Shown: positions 38,276 through 47,371, counted from the first letter of the stretch. The stretch is DNA of 64,000 bases from Clostridia bacterium (GCA_017541305.1 JAFXZJ010000041.1:62001-126000), one strand, 5' to 3'. Made by a program: numbers and translations. The notes: generated from the sequence alone by a model not told the origin.

Positions 38276-40102
38276 ATGGATACCATCGGAAACAATATTC
38301 GTTTGACTTTATTCGGCGCGTCGCATGCGCCCGAAGTCGGCTTTGTGCTGACGGGCGTGCCGGCGGGAACGCGGCTCGATATGGACGCGATACGCTTTGA
38401 CCTTGAGCGGCGCAGCGCGAAGAACCACGCCTTTGCCACTCCCCGTCACGAGGCGGACGATTTTACCGTGCATTCGGGCATTCAGGGCGGCGTGACGGAC
38501 GGCTTGCCCATTCGCGTCACGTTTCCCAACCGCGCGCACGACCGCTCGGAATACAAACCCGTCGCACGGCCCTCGCACGCCGATCTCTGCGCCTTTTTAA
38601 GATCCGGCGGGCGTGAGGATATCTCGGGCGGCGGCAAATACTCGGGCAGGATGACCCTTCCGCTGACCTTCGCGGGAAGCATATGCCGCGGGATACTGCG
38701 CACTCGCGGGATAGAGATCGCCTCCCACGTGAGCTTTATGGGCGGCGTGCACGACGCGGATCTCGATCCCATGATGGAGAAGGCGCCCAAGCTCGACCCC
38801 TTCTTTCCGCTGGTCGATCCTTCCGTAAGGGATGAAATGGAACGCCTGCTTGAAAAGGCCCGCGCGGAGGGCGATACGCTGGCCTGCGGCGCCGAATGCG
38901 CCGTGACCGGCCTGCCGACAGGTCTGGGCGAGCCCCTTTTCGACGGGCTCGAGGGCGTTCTTTCCAAATATTTATTCATGATACCCGGCCTGCGCGCGGT
39001 GGAATTCGGGAATATCCTCGCCTTCGGCAGCGAGATGAACGATCAGTTCACCGATGGCGGCAGGACGCTGACCAATAATTCCGGCGGCGTGAACGGCGGC
39101 ATGGCAAACGGTATGCCGCTCATATTCCGCTGTAAATTCCGCCCGGTGCCATCGATCGCAAAGCCGCAGACGGGATACGATCTGATCGGGGAAAAGCCCG
39201 TGCCGCTCATTATCGCCGGCCGCCACGACACCTGCATACTCCCCCGCGGGCTTGCGGCGGTGGAGGCGGCAGCGGCGCTCGCCCTGCTTGACCTGCTTTT
39301 GGAAAACGACGCCCGGCGCGAAGGCTCCGGCCTTGACGGGCTGCGGCGCGGCCTTGACCGCGTCGACGCGGAGCTTATGCGGCTGTTTGCAGAAAGAACA
39401 GAGCTTTCAAAGCGCATCGGCGAGGAAAAGCGGATCTCGGGGCGCGCGATAGAGGACGCGGCGCGTGAAAAAGAGGTCATAGCCACGCGCACGGCTCATC
39501 TGCCCCGGACGCTCACGGCCGCGGGCGAGGGGCTGATGCGCCTCCTGATGGATGAATCGAAGCGCACGCAGCGCGCGGGAATGAACCTCTACCTCATAGG
39601 CATGCCCGACTGCGGCAAAACGCGCACGGGCAGGAAGCTCAAGGCGCTGCTCCGCCTGCCGCTTGCGGACACCGACAAGCTGATAATGGAGCGCACGGGG
39701 CTTTCGATAGACGAGATATTCGCCCGCCTCGGCGAAGGCGCCTTCCGCGAAATGGAAACCACCGCGCTGCGCTCGATCATAGCGCACGGCGGGCTCATCG
39801 TTGCCACGGGCGGCGGACTGCCCGTATCCGGCGATAACGCCGCGCTGATGAAAAACTCCGGCTTCACGGTGTTTCTCGACCGCCGTCTTGAGGCGCTGCA
39901 CGGGCAGGACACGGTCAATCGCCCCCTTCTTTCCGCGGATTCCCGGGCCGAAACGGACGCCAGGATCGACCGCCTCTACGCGGAGCGGCACGAGAAATAC
40001 GCCGCCTGCGCCGATCTGATGCTCGATCCCGACGCCGACGGCGCTGCGGAGCGCATTGCTCAAGCTTATATGAGATTCATCGAGACCGGGGATCGGCTGT
40101 AA
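38276..40102 (+). CDS. Trifunctional chorismate synthase - chorismate mutase - shikimate kinase
   Basis: 608 residues with three joined domains. Residues 1-345: chorismate synthase (RPSHADLCAF, EDISGGGKYSGRMTLPL, NNSGGVNGGMANGMPL, RHDTCILPRG). Its first motif reads FGASHA, where GESHG is usual, but the His is kept. Residues about 352-432: AroQ-type chorismate mutase (LDRVDAELMRLFAERTELSK, then IGEEKR). Residues about 436-600: shikimate kinase (GMPDCGKTRTGRKL P-loop, DTDKLI, ATGGGLP, NRPLL). It catalyses shikimate phosphorylation, chorismate formation and prephenate formation; AroA upstream supplies the missing step. Tail-to-head coupling with aroA. Order and joined state are seen directly; activity is inferred. 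Confidence 0.92.
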   Translation: MDTIGNNIRLTLFGASHAPEVGFVLTGVPAGTRLDMDAIRFDLERRSAKNHAFATPRHEADDFTVHSGIQGGVTDGLPIRVTFPNRAHDRSEYKPVARPSHADLCAFLRSGGREDISGGGKYSGRMTLPLTFAGSICRGILRTRGIEIASHVSFMGGVHDADLDPMMEKAPKLDPFFPLVDPSVRDEMERLLEKARAEGDTLACGAECAVTGLPTGLGEPLFDGLEGVLSKYLFMIPGLRAVEFGNILAFGSEMNDQFTDGGRTLTNNSGGVNGGMANGMPLIFRCKFRPVPSIAKPQTGYDLIGEKPVPLIIAGRHDTCILPRGLAAVEAAAALALLDLLLENDARREGSGLDGLRRGLDRVDAELMRLFAERTELSKRIGEEKRISGRAIEDAAREKEVIATRTAHLPRTLTAAGEGLMRLLMDESKRTQRAGMNLYLIGMPDCGKTRTGRKLKALLRLPLADTDKLIMERTGLSIDEIFARLGEGAFREMETTALRSIIAHGGLIVATGGGLPVSGDNAALMKNSGFTVFLDRRLEALHGQDTVNRPLLSADSRAETDARIDRLYAERHEKYAACADLMLDPDADGAAERIAQAYMRFIETGDRL

Positions 40103-40205
40103 AATATATTCCGATCGTGCGTGAGAAAAAGGCGGTTCCGCGGGATGTATATATGAAGGGGCAAGAGCCCTCACTTATTTTGATCAGCATACAAAGGAGG
40201 TCCTT

Positions 40206-40676
40206 ATGCGTTCCCTCAGATACTGGCTCGGTCTGCCGCTTTTCAATCTTATACTTCTTATCCTGTTCTCGGCTTCCGTGATCTTTCCCGGCGTCCGCCT
40301 GCTCACGGAGATATGTTTATTTACAGTATACGTGATGATGATCGGCGGAGCATTCGTGCTGCCGCTCATCACGGCGCTTTGGTATCCCGTAAAAAGGGAC
40401 GACTGCCGCCCGCTGTATAAGACCGCGCTGATCTCGTGGGCGATGATATCCGTTGCGTGGATCGCTGCGTTCTCGCTCAGCGCCATAGGCGTTAAGCATT
40501 ACGACTTTCTGTACCAGGCCCGGATCGCCCTGATATTCACGGCCGTTCAGACGCTCGGCTATTCCCTCGGCCTTTTCACAGTGAAAACGATCGCCGAGCG
40601 CGGCAGCAGGGCGCGCACGTATCAGGCTCCGAAATGGCTCGACCGTAAATACCCCCGCAGCGGGGATATGCTGTAA
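40206..40676 (+). CDS. Hypothetical four-segment membrane protein
   Basis: 156 residues with four hydrophobic segments (about 9-28, 32-57, 78-100, 112-130) and an Arg/Lys-rich tail. No family was recognised. AAAGGAGG lies 6 bases before the ATG. It stands about 100 bases after the aromatic fusion gene, with no clear terminator between them, so it could be a readthrough member. Confidence 0.6.
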   Translation: MRSLRYWLGLPLFNLILLILFSASVIFPGVRLLTEICLFTVYVMMIGGAFVLPLITALWYPVKRDDCRPLYKTALISWAMISVAWIAAFSLSAIGVKHYDFLYQARIALIFTAVQTLGYSLGLFTVKTIAERGSRARTYQAPKWLDRKYPRSGDML

Positions 40677-40681
40677 CCGAA

Positions 40682-40747
40682 AACAGCTGTTTTATAGCAC
40701 AAGAGGCTGTTGCCTGCATTTAATTGCATTTGCAGCAGCCTCTTGAT
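40682..40747. terminator. Bidirectional terminator region
   Basis: Two palindromes: AAAACAGCTGTTTT (40681-40694) and AAGAGGCTGTTGC...GCAGCAGCCTCTT (40701-40745), between convergent genes. Confidence 0.7.
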
Positions 40748-40763
40748 CCGTCATCGTGAGCTG

Positions 40764-41951
40764 TTAACGTTTGATGAATCCCTGATTGTAAACCTCTTCT
40801 TCAAAATGCTTGCTTATACCATCGGCGATCCTCCAGATGCTTTCATAATACTTGGTGCCTCCGTCCCATCCTCCGCCGTTTTGCGGACCGCAGTTTGTTT
40901 TTGCGAACCAGCCGTCGCGGATATGATCGGGATACTTCATATAGACGTAAGGCGCTTCGTCGGAATCCTTGAATTTATTGTAATGTTCAAGGGCTTCCGA
41001 GGCGATCTCGCCGAGCTTTTTATAAAGCCGGGAAAGCGTCAGCAGCACGTTTTTGGAGGAAGGATGCTTGATCTTGTCGACTAAAGTGCTTGAAAGCTTC
41101 ATAAGTTCACCGCTTTTATCGATCAGCTCCTTTATTTTCGTGTCGGCGTCCCTGTGCTCATAAACGGCACGGGTATATTTGTCTATGACCTGAAGCGTCG
41201 ACGCAACGCTGCCCTTGGGAGAAAACGGGCCTTCGCCGTTCATAATACCTCTGACACGTTTTACCGCTTCTTTAAACCAGTTGTTATAGTCCAACTTCCT
41301 GAACGCCCAGTATGTAGGCGCCATCTCCTTATCGCTCATTTGCTTGCAATTCTCATAATAATAATGATGAGAGAGCGGAGTCAGCTCATACGGCAAGCCG
41401 TTGCTCGAGAAACACTGTGAGAGTTCGCGGAATACAGCGGAATAATTATCGTACACGAATTTATCATAGCCCGCTTCCTTAAAGTTGTCATAAGCCATCT
41501 TGAAGGCGAACAGGGATTCAAGATCCATAAGGGAAGTCAGCATAACGCCCGTATCGAAAAACAAGGGCCTGAACTCCACGGAATCCAGATACAGCGTCTT
41601 GGCCTGGATAAAGTCCGGCGAGAGATTCGGCGCCGGCGACTCAAACAGCTTTTTATTCGCCTTGTTGGCAGAGAAAAGAGGAATGAAGCCTTTCATAAAG
41701 TGCATATCCGAATACCGGAAAGCAGCCAAAGCGGATTCCGCCGCTTCATAGCTTGAACCGCCGTCATACAGTTCATCGAGCTTCTTTATGCAGTTTTGGC
41801 AGCGCGAAGCCACGCCGTCGAATTCCTTCGCTATTGTATCGGCGTCGGTGTTTTCGTATTTTAAAGCGTCCTCGGCGTCCTGCAGCTGCTTCTTGACCTC
41901 CTCGGCGGCCTCTTCATCGGTAAAAGTGATCCCGTTTTCATATTCTTCCAT
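40764..41951 (-). CDS. Unrecognised soluble protein
   Basis: 395 residues, no signal peptide or membrane segment. It begins with an acidic region (TDEEAAEEVKKQLQDAEDAL) predicted helical, and is largely alpha-helical with Cys18-type pairs (SRCQNCIKK). The C-terminal KTNCGPQNGGGWDGGTKYYE is Gly-rich. The start at 41951 is set by AGGAGG; ATG 41978 is rejected. It is 40 bases downstream of another unrecognised gene, in the same operon. Function not known. Confidence 0.7.
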   Translation of the reverse strand: MEEYENGITFTDEEAAEEVKKQLQDAEDALKYENTDADTIAKEFDGVASRCQNCIKKLDELYDGGSSYEAAESALAAFRYSDMHFMKGFIPLFSANKANKKLFESPAPNLSPDFIQAKTLYLDSVEFRPLFFDTGVMLTSLMDLESLFAFKMAYDNFKEAGYDKFVYDNYSAVFRELSQCFSSNGLPYELTPLSHHYYYENCKQMSDKEMAPTYWAFRKLDYNNWFKEAVKRVRGIMNGEGPFSPKGSVASTLQVIDKYTRAVYEHRDADTKIKELIDKSGELMKLSSTLVDKIKHPSSKNVLLTLSRLYKKLGEIASEALEHYNKFKDSDEAPYVYMKYPDHIRDGWFAKTNCGPQNGGGWDGGTKYYESIWRIADGISKHFEEEVYNQGFIKR

Positions 41952-41990
41952 GGTGGTTCCTCCTTTTTGCATGAACACTTTTTGAACGCA

Positions 41991-43277
41991 TCAGAACCTG
42001 ATCTCGTAATCGCGGACGTACCAGCGGCCGCCGTTCGTCCTTATGCAGTTACGCCTTACGGGGCTGCCCAGCTGCTTGCCGTTCTTGTCGAACGAAACCG
42101 TCTCGACCGAGGCATATTCGACCTTATCGCCGTATCTTTGGGCTATCTGCTTCTGATCCTCCTCTGAGAGGAAGAAGGAATCGAGCCCGTTATTGTCGTC
42201 ATAGCCCTGCACGACGGTTATCTTCGTTGCGTCTGGATTGACTATCGCGTGGACGTATTCCCCGTGCAGGCGCTCCTGATGCAGATCCCAGTGATAAAGC
42301 AGCAGGGATTCCTGAGTCGGGTTCTGGCGCCTTTCGGGCTGTATGCAGTCCCTGTAAAGCTCGAAATTCTTTTCCTTTATGGCCTGGCGGAATATCTCGA
42401 CCAAGCCCTCGGGAGTGACGTCATCCGGCACCGACTTGACCGTGTACCAGCCGGATTTGATCGATTCGACCTCTTCCTCGCCGATGAACATGCCGCCCGT
42501 CTCGCTTTCTTCGGAACAGACGCCCAGAACGTGACCCGGAACGTAAAGCGCGATGGGCTCGACCACGTAGGCGAAAACAATTCCTCCGACCTTCTTGTCG
42601 CCGGCTTCGGGCTGCTCCATCGTAACGCCGGTCACCTTGCCGAGCACCGTCCAAGTGTCGACCTCCATCATCGTGGTATCTACCAAACGCCTGTATCGCT
42701 TGACCGCTTCATACGGCCCCAGCCATTTTCTTGAATCGATCTGAACGAAATACATGCCCGTGGAGCGCTTGCCGACGTAAATAAACTCGCCGGTGACGCC
42801 CATGAACTGGTTCATTGGGTACCTTACCTCGTCGAGGATTATGTATTTACCGTTGATGTTCTCGCTTTCGTCATCCCGGGGATCCGGCGCGGGGAACACC
42901 CTTTCGATCATATTATCCGCGTATTCCTCCTTGAGCTTGGCCCAGCCGGCGGCGCTCTTTTCGGCATAGAGCCTGCGCATATTCTCCTCGTTCACAAGGT
43001 AGAGCGTCATATCGTCGGTTATCGTGATAAAGTTGCCGGTGGAGCCCATAAGGCAGGCCTTCGCCCTGCTGAAAAGATCCTTTACACGCGGATCGTTCGG
43101 CGCGAACTCGCTCAGTATCTTTATGCGGGACAGCGCGTCCTCCTTGGAGCGGAAAACGCCCGTCGCGCCCTGAGCGCGCCTGACCTCGGCCTCGAATTCC
43201 TTAAGATAGATCTCGGCCTGCTGTATGCGCATGGTAAGGTTGCTGTCGTTGACCGAGAAAGTAGTACTGTCGACCAT
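41991..43277 (-). CDS. Unrecognised protein
   Basis: 428 residues, starting MVDSTTFSVNDSNLTMRIQQ. The N-terminal 60-110 is helical (IYLKEFEAEVRRAQGATG). The centre has beta-type segments (MNQFMGVTGEFIYVGKRSTG, MYFVQIDSRKWLGPYEAVK). The C-terminal third carries a YRDCIQPERRQNPTQESLL-like linker and a VETVSFDKNGKQLG beta domain. No known family. The start is chosen from AAAGGAG and ATG GTC; the upstream long frame lacks a site. It has its own promoter, divergent to the flavodiiron gene. A redox link with that gene is only positional. Confidence 0.7.
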   Translation of the reverse strand: MVDSTTFSVNDSNLTMRIQQAEIYLKEFEAEVRRAQGATGVFRSKEDALSRIKILSEFAPNDPRVKDLFSRAKACLMGSTGNFITITDDMTLYLVNEENMRRLYAEKSAAGWAKLKEEYADNMIERVFPAPDPRDDESENINGKYIILDEVRYPMNQFMGVTGEFIYVGKRSTGMYFVQIDSRKWLGPYEAVKRYRRLVDTTMMEVDTWTVLGKVTGVTMEQPEAGDKKVGGIVFAYVVEPIALYVPGHVLGVCSEESETGGMFIGEEEVESIKSGWYTVKSVPDDVTPEGLVEIFRQAIKEKNFELYRDCIQPERRQNPTQESLLLYHWDLHQERLHGEYVHAIVNPDATKITVVQGYDDNNGLDSFFLSEEDQKQIAQRYGDKVEYASVETVSFDKNGKQLGSPVRRNCIRTNGGRWYVRDYEIRF

Positions 43278-43305
43278 ATTCATCACTCCTTTTCGATGAT
43301 TGGAT

Positions 43306-43334
43306 ATTATACCATGTTTTGTCTGCGCAGTCAA
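43306..43334 (-). promoter_or_regulatory. Sigma-A promoter of the unrecognised pair
   Basis: TTGACT (43334-43329), 17-base spacer, TATAAT (43311-43306). Confidence 0.85.
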
Positions 43335-43351
43335 ACATATATCGCAGCGTA

Positions 43352-43380
43352 TTGCCAAATCCCCGCGGGCATGGTATACT
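43352..43380 (+). promoter_or_regulatory. Sigma-A promoter of the flavodiiron gene
   Basis: TTGCCA (43352-43357), 17-base spacer, TATACT (43375-43380); 31 bases before ATG. Confidence 0.8.
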
Positions 43381-43410
43381 GTTTGCGACATCAAACAAAG
43401 GAGGCAAATC

Positions 43411-45399
43411 ATGTACTGCACAAGAAAAGTAACCGATGACATCATCTGGGTGGGCGGGAACGACCGCCGTCTCTCCGTGTTCGAGGGCGTTTACAAATGC
43501 CCGACCGGAGTATCCTACAACTCCTATCTGATCAAGGACGATAAGACCGTGCTCATGGATACCGTCGACCGCGCCGTTTCCACGGTTTTCTTCGAGAATA
43601 TCGAGCACGAGCTTGAGGGAAGGCCCCTTGATTACGCCGTCATCCAGCACATGGAGCCCGATCATTCCGCAACGCTTGCCGAGCTGGTGCTGCGCCATCC
43701 CGAAACGGTGATCGTGTGCAACGCGAAGCTTGCCGCAATGATAAGGCAGTATTTCGATTTTGACCTCGACTCCCGCCTAATGCTCGTCAAGGAGGGCGAT
43801 ACGCTTTCCACAGGCCGTCACACGCTCAATTTCGTAATGGCGCCCATGGTGCACTGGCCCGAGGTAATGGTGACGTTCGATTCGGATAAGGGCATACTCT
43901 TCTCCGCCGACGCCTTCGGCACCTTCGGCGCGATCAACGGCGCGCTCTTTGCCGACGAGGTGGATTTCTGGCACGACTGTCTTGACGAGGCCCGCCGCTA
44001 TTACTGCAATATCGTGGGCAAATACGGCCCCCAGGTCATGGCGCTTTTGAAGAAGGCCTCGGGTCTCAAGATCAATATGATACTCCCCCTGCACGGCTAC
44101 GTCTGGCGCGCAGGGCTCGGTGACTTCATCGACAAGTACGTCCATTGGGCCAGCTATGAGCCCGAGGAAAAGGCCGTCGTCATCGCCTATGCCTCCGTTT
44201 ACGGCAACACCGCCAACGCCGCCGAGATACTCTCGTGCAGGCTCCGCGAAAAGGGCGTTCCGACCTATATGTACGACGTTTCCATGACGACTCCCGACTA
44301 CGTCATTTCCGCCGCGTTCAAATGCAGCCACCTGGTGTTCGCCTCCACCACGTACAACGCGGGCATATTCGTCCGCATGGAGGAGCTGTTGCACGATCTG
44401 GCCGCGCATAACATACAGAACCGCAAGGCCGCCTTCATCGAGAACGGCACCTGGGCGGCGACGAGCGGCAAGCTGATGCGCTCCATCATGGAAAACTGCA
44501 AGAACATCACTTTCATGGAAAGCACCGTTTCGCTCAAGTCCTCCGTCAAGCCCGAAAAGATCGAAGACATAGAAGCGCTTGCGGACGAGATCGCAAAGGA
44601 TTTCACAAAGCCCGTTCATTACTCCCCCGCCGCCGAAGACGCCGTTGAAACGAGGATCGATCCCGTGGCCTTCAACAAGCTCAGCTACGGCCTCTTCGTG
44701 CTCACCGCGCGTGACGGCGACCAGCTCAACGGCTGCATAATCAACACCGCGCAGATGCTCACCGACAATCCCAAGCGCATCACCATAGCAGTCAACAAGG
44801 CGAACCTCACTCACGACATGATTCTCAAGACGGGCGAATTCAACGTATCCGTGCTTACCGAATCCGTGCCCATGAGCGTTTTCGAGCATTTCGGCTTCCA
44901 GTCCGGGCGCAACACGCATAAGTTCATAAGCTTTGAGGATTTCGAGATGGCTCAAAACGGCATCCCCTACATCACCGCGCATACCAACGCGTTCTTCTCG
45001 GCAAAGGTCGTGGCCGCCGCCGATAACGGCACGCACACCCTCTTCACCGCCGAGGTGACGCAGGCCGAGGTGCTCGGCAGCGAGCCCTCCGTCACCTATG
45101 CCTATTACTTCGCGCACATCAAGCCCAAGAAGAAGCCCGTCGAAACGCAGAAGGCCGGCTGGGTGTGCAAGATCTGCGGCTACGTTTACGAGGGCGACGA
45201 GCTTCCCGCCGATTACGAATGCCCCATCTGCAAGCACGGCCCGGAGGACTTCGAGCGCATAGAGGCCGCTCCCGCTCCCAAGGGCCACAAATGGGTGTGC
45301 GAGATCTGCGGCTTCGAGTACGAGGGCGAAACTCTCCCCGCCGACTATACCTGCCCGCTTTGCAAGCACGGCGTTGAAGACTTCAGGCAGGTGTACTGA
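43411..45399 (+). CDS. Flavodiiron protein with flavin-reductase and two rubredoxin domains
   Basis: 662 residues. Domains in order: metallo-beta-lactamase diiron domain (about 1-250) with ligands in QHMEPDH (80-85), VHWPEVM, SADAFG and PLHGYVW; flavodoxin (about 255-395, AYASVYGNTANAAE); flavin-reductase-like (about 415-555, NKLSYGLFVLTARD); rubredoxin 1 (CKICGYVYEG and CPICKHG, about 582-617); rubredoxin 2 (CEICGFEYEG and CPLCKHG, about 626-662). FDPs reduce O2 or NO in anaerobes. The chain of domains would let NAD(P)H electrons reach the diiron site within one protein. The start is set by AAAGGAGG. Confidence 0.93.
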   Translation: MYCTRKVTDDIIWVGGNDRRLSVFEGVYKCPTGVSYNSYLIKDDKTVLMDTVDRAVSTVFFENIEHELEGRPLDYAVIQHMEPDHSATLAELVLRHPETVIVCNAKLAAMIRQYFDFDLDSRLMLVKEGDTLSTGRHTLNFVMAPMVHWPEVMVTFDSDKGILFSADAFGTFGAINGALFADEVDFWHDCLDEARRYYCNIVGKYGPQVMALLKKASGLKINMILPLHGYVWRAGLGDFIDKYVHWASYEPEEKAVVIAYASVYGNTANAAEILSCRLREKGVPTYMYDVSMTTPDYVISAAFKCSHLVFASTTYNAGIFVRMEELLHDLAAHNIQNRKAAFIENGTWAATSGKLMRSIMENCKNITFMESTVSLKSSVKPEKIEDIEALADEIAKDFTKPVHYSPAAEDAVETRIDPVAFNKLSYGLFVLTARDGDQLNGCIINTAQMLTDNPKRITIAVNKANLTHDMILKTGEFNVSVLTESVPMSVFEHFGFQSGRNTHKFISFEDFEMAQNGIPYITAHTNAFFSAKVVAAADNGTHTLFTAEVTQAEVLGSEPSVTYAYYFAHIKPKKKPVETQKAGWVCKICGYVYEGDELPADYECPICKHGPEDFERIEAAPAPKGHKWVCEICGFEYEGETLPADYTCPLCKHGVEDFRQVY

Positions 45400-45448
45400 G
45401 ATACTGAAGACTGAAAACTGAAGAATGAATAATGAATAATTATGGTTG

Positions 45449-45523
45449 AAATCCCCCTGTTGGGGGATTTCTTCATAAAAAACATCCCCGAAACCGGCCC
45501 GTTCGGGCTGTTCGGGGATGCTT
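45449..45523. terminator. Two terminators after the flavodiiron gene
   Basis: AAATCCCCC/GGGGGATTT (45449-45470) and CATCCCCGAA...TTCGGGGATG (45485-45521). Before them lies a short direct-repeat tract of ACTGAAGA/AATGAATA type (45401-45440). Confidence 0.8.
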
Positions 45524-45602
45524 GTTAACGGTGATTTTCAAAGGGTCTGCCGGTAAGCAAGCCGGGCGGCAGGGCAGCCGCTTAGCTGTTCCTTGTACGG
45601 GA

Positions 45603-46889
45603 TCAGCTGACGCCGAGAGTCGTCCTCAGTATTAGTAACGCGTCCGCGGTATCGATCACGCCGTTGGCGTTGATATCACAGCGTACGAGCATATCGTCCC
45701 CGTATTCGAATATCCCGAGCGCGCATCTTAACGTAAGCAGCGCGTCGGTCGTATCCACTTCGCCGCCGGCGTCGCAGTCGCCGAGGAGGAAGGCTTCACC
45801 TTCGGGCACGAAGCGCGCCGCCAAGAACGTCTCGCCCGATAATTCGAGCGGATCGTGAGTGATCACGTATTCCAAATGGCCGTCGATATCCTCATATCCC
45901 GCAGAGCTGAACCCGCCGAAATCGGCCTCCTCCGAAACGAGCTCGCCGCGATCGTTGTACCAGCCGACAAAGCGGCAGCCCTCCGCGGGAACGGCGTGGA
46001 CGTAATTCGTCCGCGGAGTTTCGCTCACCGATTCATAGTAGAAGCTCTCGTAACCCACCGTGCCCTCGCCTATGCCCTTCACCTCGGAAAGACGGGTGCT
46101 GCAGGCGTTCATGTCTATCCGCCTGAAGGAGTTGCCGCAGGCCGCTATCAGATTCAGCTTCGTATTGGCGGAAACGTCGATCTCCGAAAGGAGGTTCCCG
46201 TTTATATTGAGCTGCCTCAGCTCGTCGAGGCCGGAAACGTCCAGCTCGGTCAGCAGATTGTTCGCAATGCGAAGATCCCTCAGTAGGGGGCAGTCCCCCA
46301 ACGCGATCCGCGTGATGCGGTTATCGTCAAGATACGCAAACTGCAGCTTGGGGAAGCCGACAAGCTCGATCCCCTCGATATCATTGCCGGTGAGGTCGAG
46401 CCATTTGAGCGCGGTGCAGCCCTCGAGCGAGAGCTCGCTTATCCCGCCGCCTATGCAGGTAACCTCGTTCAGCACGCCGCATCCGGAAACGTCGAGCGCG
46501 GTCATCGCCGTGTACTCCATGCTCACGGTTTTGAGCGCCTCACAGCCGGAAAGCGTCAGAGCGCCCGTAAGGGGCAGATATCCAACGCGGAACGAGGTCA
46601 GTCTGCGGGGTTCGTCTATGTTCCACGCGGCGACGTTGGTAATATAACCGCTCCACGGCGCGTATACCCAGGTCGCGGGATCGTCCGGGTCGTAGCCGGC
46701 GTTCAGCTTTTCACCGTTCCTCACGCCTTCGCAGTCACGGATCTCAAGGAACTCCCTCACGAGCAGATAATCATGCGCGTCATATCCTTCGGGAACGAAC
46801 TCCCCCTCCGCAGCGACTGCGGCAATATTCGGGACCGCGAAAACGGCAGCGAAGAGCAGAGCGATAAATACCGATATGATCCTTTTCAC
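45603..46889 (-). CDS. Secreted leucine-rich repeat protein with dockerin
   Basis: 428 residues. Signal peptide (VKRIISVFIALLFAAVFA), a beta domain, then LRR-type repeats (LKWLDLTGNDIEGIELVGF, LQFAYLDDNRITRIALGDC, LRDLRIANNLLTELDVSGL, LRQLNINGNLLSEIDVSAN), a YVHAVPAEGCRFVGWYND InlB-type beta repeat, and a type I dockerin (DAGGEVDTTDALLTLRCALG, DINANGVIDTADALLILRTT). It would be an extracellular binding protein docked on a cohesin. The start is GTG 46889, the first Met-type codon before the signal; AGGCAGG is 9 bases upstream. Confidence 0.82.
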   Translation of the reverse strand: MKRIISVFIALLFAAVFAVPNIAAVAAEGEFVPEGYDAHDYLLVREFLEIRDCEGVRNGEKLNAGYDPDDPATWVYAPWSGYITNVAAWNIDEPRRLTSFRVGYLPLTGALTLSGCEALKTVSMEYTAMTALDVSGCGVLNEVTCIGGGISELSLEGCTALKWLDLTGNDIEGIELVGFPKLQFAYLDDNRITRIALGDCPLLRDLRIANNLLTELDVSGLDELRQLNINGNLLSEIDVSANTKLNLIAACGNSFRRIDMNACSTRLSEVKGIGEGTVGYESFYYESVSETPRTNYVHAVPAEGCRFVGWYNDRGELVSEEADFGGFSSAGYEDIDGHLEYVITHDPLELSGETFLAARFVPEGEAFLLGDCDAGGEVDTTDALLTLRCALGIFEYGDDMLVRCDINANGVIDTADALLILRTTLGVS

Positions 46890-46931
46890 TTCAAACAACC
46901 TGCCTTTCCTGCAATTATTATTGTCATAAAA

Positions 46932-46960
46932 AGCATATCGCACTTCCGGTGTTGAGTCAA
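46932..46960 (-). promoter_or_regulatory. Sigma-A promoter of the LRR-dockerin gene
   Basis: TTGACT (46960-46955), 17-base spacer, TATGCT (46937-46932). Confidence 0.65.
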
Positions 46961-46966
46961 CCCGTT

Positions 46967-47290
46967 TGATATAATATATATTCGTTCCCGTGCCGAACAT
47001 CGCCGAAGCACGGGAGCCGCGCGGGTCAGCGCGACCGCGCCACATGGAGCGTTAAGAAGGGGCAACAGTGTTGCGCCTTCAGCGGAATGCCGAAGCAGCT
47101 ATGCTGCGAGGGAGAGGCGCCTTTGACGGGGCGGACCCGGCCGCCCGGCATAAATCTTTTCGAGCATTCACCGGATGCTCGAAATCGCATTGCGACCGAT
47201 TTATGCCCTCCTGCGAGACATATCCCCGAAAATACAACAAAAAAGCTCTTGCAATGACTAAAAACCAATGCAAAGAGCTTTTTGCTTTGT
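46967..47290 (+). ncRNA. Candidate structured RNA of unknown class with terminator
   Basis: A gene-free stretch. An extended -10 (TGATATAAT, 46967-46975) is followed by dense hairpins: CCCGTGC/GCACGGG (46987-47014), GAAGGGGCAAC/GTTGCGCCTTC (47056-47080, one mismatch), GGGCGG/CCGCCC (47129-47146) and GGCATAAATC/GATTTATGCC (47147-47207) enclosing CGAGCATTC/GGATGCTCG. It ends in a terminator (AAAAAAGCTCTT...AAGAGCTTTTT, 47238-47283). No protein frame fits. An RNA is inferred; a degenerate mobile element end is the alternative. Confidence 0.5.
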
Positions 47291-47371
47291 AATCAGATTA
47301 TTTGGGTATGGCTTACAAATACTGCCTTATGACCATTCGGCATACGGACGGCTGTTTTTTGTGTCACGAGA

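Noticed and set aside
45401..45440. Short ACTGAAGA/AATGAATA repeats as a CRISPR-like or microsatellite locus
   Set aside because: Too short and irregular; more likely simple sequence beside terminators.
47040..47290. Insertion-sequence remnant
   Set aside because: No transposase fragment or terminal repeat pair was seen; a structured RNA explains the nested stems and terminator better, though not firmly.
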